Assembly (NCBI RefSeq): GCF_008831285.2
Contig: NC_045149.1
Coordinates: forward strand, 5,447,500-5,511,499
Source: Nymphaea colorata
Taxonomy: Eukaryota > Streptophyta > Magnoliopsida > Nymphaeales > Nymphaeaceae
Direction of reading: 5' to 3'
DNA: 64,000 bases
The notes below the pieces were generated by a model. It was not told the origin of the DNA. It ran no database searches and saw nothing but the letters and a program-made list of their open reading frames with translations. This document shows, one piece after another, positions 59,338 through 64,000 of the stretch (positions are counted from its first letter, which is position 1; every line of letters begins with the position of its first letter). Made by a program: the position numbers and the translations under genes.

Positions 59338-62265
59338 AAAAAAAAAAAAAAAAAAAGGGTTAAAAGAGAAAGAGGGAGAAAAAGAGAAAATGACAATATG
59401 CTTATGGCTGATGGCAATGTTTTTCCATGGTTGGGATTTTGATGCCACATGATGGATACGGGTCTATCCAACCTTGGCGAGAAAAGTCTTCAATAAACTG
59501 TAAAAAGTCAGATTTTGAAACCGGAAATTCTACAATAAGACTTTTCTTTTCCTGCCATTCATATAATTTTCAAATTTTTCAAAAACCCAAATAAAAAAAT
59601 CATGCACCACTTTCCCATTTGCTGCTGACTTTCAGTTTCGAGATAACAAACGATCAATTGGGCGGTGCAGTGCAGGCCAGAGTCCTGCTCCTTGGCTCGG
59701 ACCACCCTCGGGTTGTCCCCGCTTTGACGGCTGAGATGCGGGCTCCACTTGGAGTCAGGCGGCCCCCACAGGGTTCTCCACCAACCAGTCAAACGACATA
59801 TAAGGAGGCGTTTGATGGCCCTCTTCTCCACATTTTGCAGAGTGGCCTTTGGCCTTTTTCGGAAGAAAATGTTAGGGCATACAGGAATCGGAGAATTTGA
59901 AATCGCTATTCCTATTAAACTAACGACACCATGAAATATAATAAAAAAGGCACAGTGTCTGGTTACACCATGTCGTAATATGGTCCTTCCAAAAGCAAAT
60001 ACACCCCAACCAAAAGTTTCGGCCAACCAAACTTTGTCATGAATGAAGATAAATCTCTCTCTCTCTCACTCTCTCTCTATATATATATATATACCTGATT
60101 TTGTAACACTTAACACCTAATCCATAGGTTTTTTAAATAGAGAATCAATGGGGACTTTGAGCCTGACGGTTTACTGTTGTGCCTTACATTTATTTTTCAG
60201 TGAAAGAGACATTGAAGCAAGTTAGATTTCAATAATTTAAAACTAGTTATAAAGCATGATGAATTGAGTTCCATGTGCCTTGATCCCCACATAAAAAATT
60301 AATTTTATTTATTTGAGGCTCCCAAAAATAAGTTGAAATACATGGAGTTATGAGGAAAAATGTGAAGCAAAAAGAAACTCTCCCCTTTGGCCTAAATTAT
60401 ATTTTGGAAGTTTTCTCTTGAAAAAAAAAAGAAGAAGAAGAGGGCATCTTGGTTTTCTTTTGTTCGTGAAAGCTTTATCCTTTGGCATTAAAGCATTTTT
60501 GAGTTATTTTTTAGCTACCTTTCGCAGATTAAAAAAAACCTATTGTCAATGTTTTTTCACCCACTGTTACCTCTTTTCTATTTTATTCTTTATTTTTTAA
60601 GGCTTTTCCCCGATTAAGAGTTGGAGGTTTTATATTGTGTTGCCTCCTTAGTCTCTTTGATTAATAGGAAAATCATGCTCCTCCATTTCTCATGGATATA
60701 AGCATATGCCCAATCACATTATTTTGGGTTTTCATGTGTCTATTTTGTGCCCTAAAAGCTTATTTTCTTCTTACTTGTTAATGTGATTGCTGGCTTATTT
60801 CGATCTAGTGATAGTTTGGCCTTCGAAATTAGCATCAAAATTAGGTTGAATTGATTGATCACTATGTTATCAACAATAGATTTTGATATTGAGAATTTGA
60901 TGGTGTTATGAGTTTCAATTTATGGCAAGAATCGATGTTTTCTGTTTTGACTCAACATAAGTTATATAAAAGTGTCTTGTTTGTATAAGCAAAATGAAAA
61001 ATGAAAAGCTACTACCATGGGTGATGATAATTGGAATGATTAGATGACAAAACCCTGATTATTTACCTTTACTTGTTTAATGATGTTCTCCAAGAGGTTT
61101 TCACAGCCATACTAGAAAAAAAGTTTTGCCAAAAATACCAAATTTATATTGATAAGGTCTCTCACAAATCATTGATCTTAAAGTAGCACTTGTATTTCAT
61201 GTGTCAAAAGGTACAATGATCAAATATCCCATCTACTATCATGGAGTTGAAAAGTACATATATAAAAATTGATTATAAAGATAAAACCCTTCTATTCATA
61301 TGCCAATATCACCATCATACACACAAAAAATTTAGGGGTGCTATAATTTTTAACTTAAAGTCAATTACCGTCGTTGAAGCCAAATAATGCTTATGAAGAA
61401 GAAAAGTTTGACTAAGAATAGACAGCCAGTGATAATCAAGATCAAATTATTGGTTTTTTTGTTTTGTAATTTTTGAAATGAGAAGGGCTATGAATTTTCC
61501 TGAATTGCTATTAAGCTCAAAAATAGGATGCAAAAAGAAGAAAGTTAAAAATAAAATAAAGTAGATGCTAGTATTGTAAAAGATAACAATTGCACAGACA
61601 TCTTGGTCGTAGCAACTGAAAAAATAAGGTCTCAATCCTAGTTGTTCTTCACATGTATCTTAAAATAGAAAGGTTTTCCACCTATAAACTTGTTGAAAGT
61701 GGTACTATCTTGCTATGTATTAATGCATCTTGAATTATTGGTTAAAGGTACCATCAGAATTAAGAAGCATGATGATGTGATTAAAATACTAAAGAATGAG
61801 AATCCCCTAATTTAAAGAAGAACATTTTTTTAGATAGCCTTGATGCAAATGGTGGAAAATACTCAAATAAAGTTGTAGTAATGAAGGTCAACAAATGTGC
61901 CCCTAGTTTTATGAAGCACCAGAAAATTATATGTTTATGTGTCTTGTAGGGTTAAATGTGATTGGTTCACTCGTCATATCTTCTGTGTCATATTCAAACA
62001 CCACCAAATTGTGGCAGGAGGCAGAAGAGGTAATCTTTTATGGCTAGATCACAGAATGAGCATCACATATTTGGCAAACATAAAAGTCAGTTTCAGTACG
62101 GTTGTGCACATAACAAAAGACACCTTAGATTCTATTTACTCATATTTGTGAGGTCCTCTACAAGTAATTTCTAAAGGGAGTACATTCTATATGCCCAATT
62201 TTGTTGATTACTACTCAATAAAAGTTTGAGTTTATTTTTTGAAAAAAAAATGAGGCACTTGTGAC
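59338..62265. other. Intergenic; possible Tourist-like MITE and microsatellites
   Basis: 59338-59357 is a poly-A run. 59803-60036 has GGCGTTTGATGGCC-like and, inverted, GTTTGGTTGG/GGGGTGTATTTG-like ends reminiscent of Tourist (PIF/Harbinger) MITEs, unproven. 60055-60092 is a (CT)n(TA)n run. 60100-62265 is AT-rich with no gene recognised. Confidence 0.45.
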
Positions 62266-62544
62266 TAAGCTTGGGCATCGGGCCCGAGTACCCGGTACCC
62301 AGCCCGTTCAGGCCCGGGTTCAGGCCTGAAAAAAAATCGATCCAGGCTGGCCCGATAACATATCAGGTCGGCCCGAGTCGGCTCAATTTATTTTTTTAAT
62401 ATTATTTCATTTAATGATGATATATATTTTATTATTAACATATATATTTTATATTTAAATTTTTTCATTTATAAATTAATTTTTTTATTTTAACGGGGCC
62501 AAGCCGACCGGGTCCAACTTTTATCTGCCCGGGCTTGCCTGATG
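62266..62544. mobile_element. hAT-like MITE, family copy 3 (279 bp)
   Basis: The left end TAAGCTTGGGCATCGGGC and the complement of the right end TAGGCTTGGGCATCAGGC match at 16 of 18 positions. The flanks cttgtgac (62258-62265) and cttgggac (62545-62552) agree at seven of eight bases. The AT-rich core (about 62385-62500) is close to that of copy 1. Confidence 0.9.
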
Positions 62545-62552
62545 CCCAAGCC

Positions 62553-64000
62553 TACTTGGGACCTGTAATTGATCGAAGACCTTAATTGAGAAACGAGAAA
62601 AGCAGCAGCTTAAAAGATTTCCTATTGATAATGGTCATTAAATTTTACAATAAATTTGCTAGTTATTGTAGAGATGAGGGCCTAGATATACAGTGTGTTA
62701 TTGTTAAGACACCCCCAATAGAATGCGGTTGCAGAGTATATGAATAAAACTTCGTTCGAAAAAGCACATTTCATGCTATCTAATGTAGGCTTGAAAAGGA
62801 GTTTGGGCAAAACCAATTAGTATCGCTTGCTATATGTTAAGTCAACCTTTTAATGCTTCAACCAAATGCAAGACACCTGAAAAATTATTTGTCTAGTTGA
62901 TTGTAGGCTTAAGACTAGCCCTTGGTCTTGGGCCCCATCCACTTGCCACCCTATCTCACATTGCTTGGAAGAGGAGCTTGAAGCTTGAAGCATGGAGTAC
63001 TAAACCCCTTTGGATCTAGACTTGCTTGACATATACAGCTTGTTCTTGGACTTGGAGCTCATGTTGACCTTGTTTGCTTGCATAGTTATATTTTAGGAGG
63101 GGGCTGCCATCACAGAAGACATATCAGCCAGGAGGAGCCTGTGCAATAAATGCCAGGCCAATCCCACATAGATGTGTGGTCTAGCCTTGTCCATGCACCC
63201 TCATCACTATCTACCACCCTGCTCATGCCAGCTAGCCTGCAACGGTCATCTGTAAGCTATGCATGCCAACCACCTAATGTGCCGCCCTTCAACCAGCAAC
63301 GTGGCCCTTCTTTTTCCACTTTCTCTTTGAAACAAGGGGGCTGCAGATCCATCTTTTTTACTTGTTTTGCAATTGTATCATTTCCTTTTTGGAGTTTTAT
63401 TGCACTTCCAACAACAAACAAAAAAAAAAATTCTCAGAAAATTGAGAGGTTTAGTGTGCTGTTGATGAACCTGTCAATTGTTTTTTTTTTTTTGTCTATA
63501 AATATCCTAGAACTTGTCTTTTTGTATAATTTGAAAAAAAGAAAATAGAACTAAACAATAATTAAGAGTATTTTTTTTCTCAAAGTTACGTCTTTCTTGC
63601 TCTTGCCCAATGTTTTAAAACCTAGTGAGTAGAGACTCGACTCGTCCATCCTTGACTTGGGACTCACCGGGTCAATCCTGGTGACTTGGGCTGGGTTTTC
63701 TTAACACTTTGTTTAAGAAAAAAATATATAACTAGTCATTTAAACATAAAAAGTTTGTAAAATAACTTGATCATATGTACAACTTAGAAATAAGTCAACT
63801 TAACGTTAAGTAACTACTACTACTATGCAGCATTTTTTCAACATAACTAAGTAGCAAGTTTCAATATAACAATGAAAAATCCCTTGACCAGAAACAAATA
63901 TTAATTTACAACTCTCCAACAAACTAAACATACATCTATATATTATCTAAAATTGTAACTCCAAAAGATGAAGATACCAATAATGTAAAAATTAAAATAT
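62553..64000. other. Intergenic sequence, no gene recognised
   Basis: A plus-strand frame at 63150-63548 has no recognisable similarity. Poly-A and poly-T tracts occur at 63420-63430 and 63480-63494. About 63605-63705 has a GACTCGACTCG/GACTTGGGACTC motif style common in plant MITE ends, but no partner end is visible. Confidence 0.5.

Noticed and set aside
59559-60026. 155-residue minus-strand frame
   Set aside because: It starts without an ATG, overlaps MITE-like sequence and shows no domain.

Overview
The window looks like nuclear DNA of a flowering plant with a large, repeat-rich genome. The evidence is a spliced plant bHLH regulator with GT-AG introns, four plant-type Ty1/Copia elements or remnants (A, B, C, E), a complete Ty3/Gypsy chromovirus (D) plus an older Gypsy remnant, a FAR1-type Mutator element, hAT-like miniature elements, and fragments of plant housekeeping genes. 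I cannot fix the species. Only one gene looks intact.

Layout. 1-2937: 5' part of Copia A (minus strand, leaving the window at base 1), apparently nested in the leader of Copia B, whose 5' LTR is 3557-3779. 3880-4465: decayed Gypsy pol piece (plus). 6588-6807: a single first exon of a CYP57/CWC27-type cyclophilin (minus). 7142-7423: first of three copies of a hAT-like MITE family; the others are at 21118-21484 and 62266-62544. About 7.56-18.63 kb: a Mutator-like element with inverted arms of roughly 1.5 kb, a decayed FAR1-type transposase (9.74-10.88 kb), and two small transposons nested in it. 20.13-20.58 kb and 23.64 kb: CACTA-type left ends. 23.90-24.25 kb: histone H2A.X pseudogene cut off exactly at the LTR of Copia C (24250-29581). 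29.67-29.75 kb: a piece resembling mitochondrial atp6. 31.61-31.83 kb: last exon of a DUF248-type methyltransferase pseudogene. 31912-41953: a Gypsy chromovirus with both LTRs and a perfect 5-bp target duplication. 47.59-49.32 kb: Copia E remnant. 50211-55511: seven-exon bHLH gene of subgroup IIIf (TT8/AN1/GL3 type), minus strand. 55.5-64 kb: intergenic sequence with small repeats.

The bHLH gene is the biological centre. Proteins of this class normally join an R2R3-MYB and a WD40 protein to switch on anthocyanin and proanthocyanidin genes or epidermal cell fate. The rest records serial transposon insertion into an intergenic region that also gathered fragments of at least four genes. I see no CRISPR, operon or obviously new catalytic system. 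The structurally most notable items are the long-armed FAR1-type Mutator element, the hAT-like MITE family with 8-bp target duplications, and the cluster of gene fragments.
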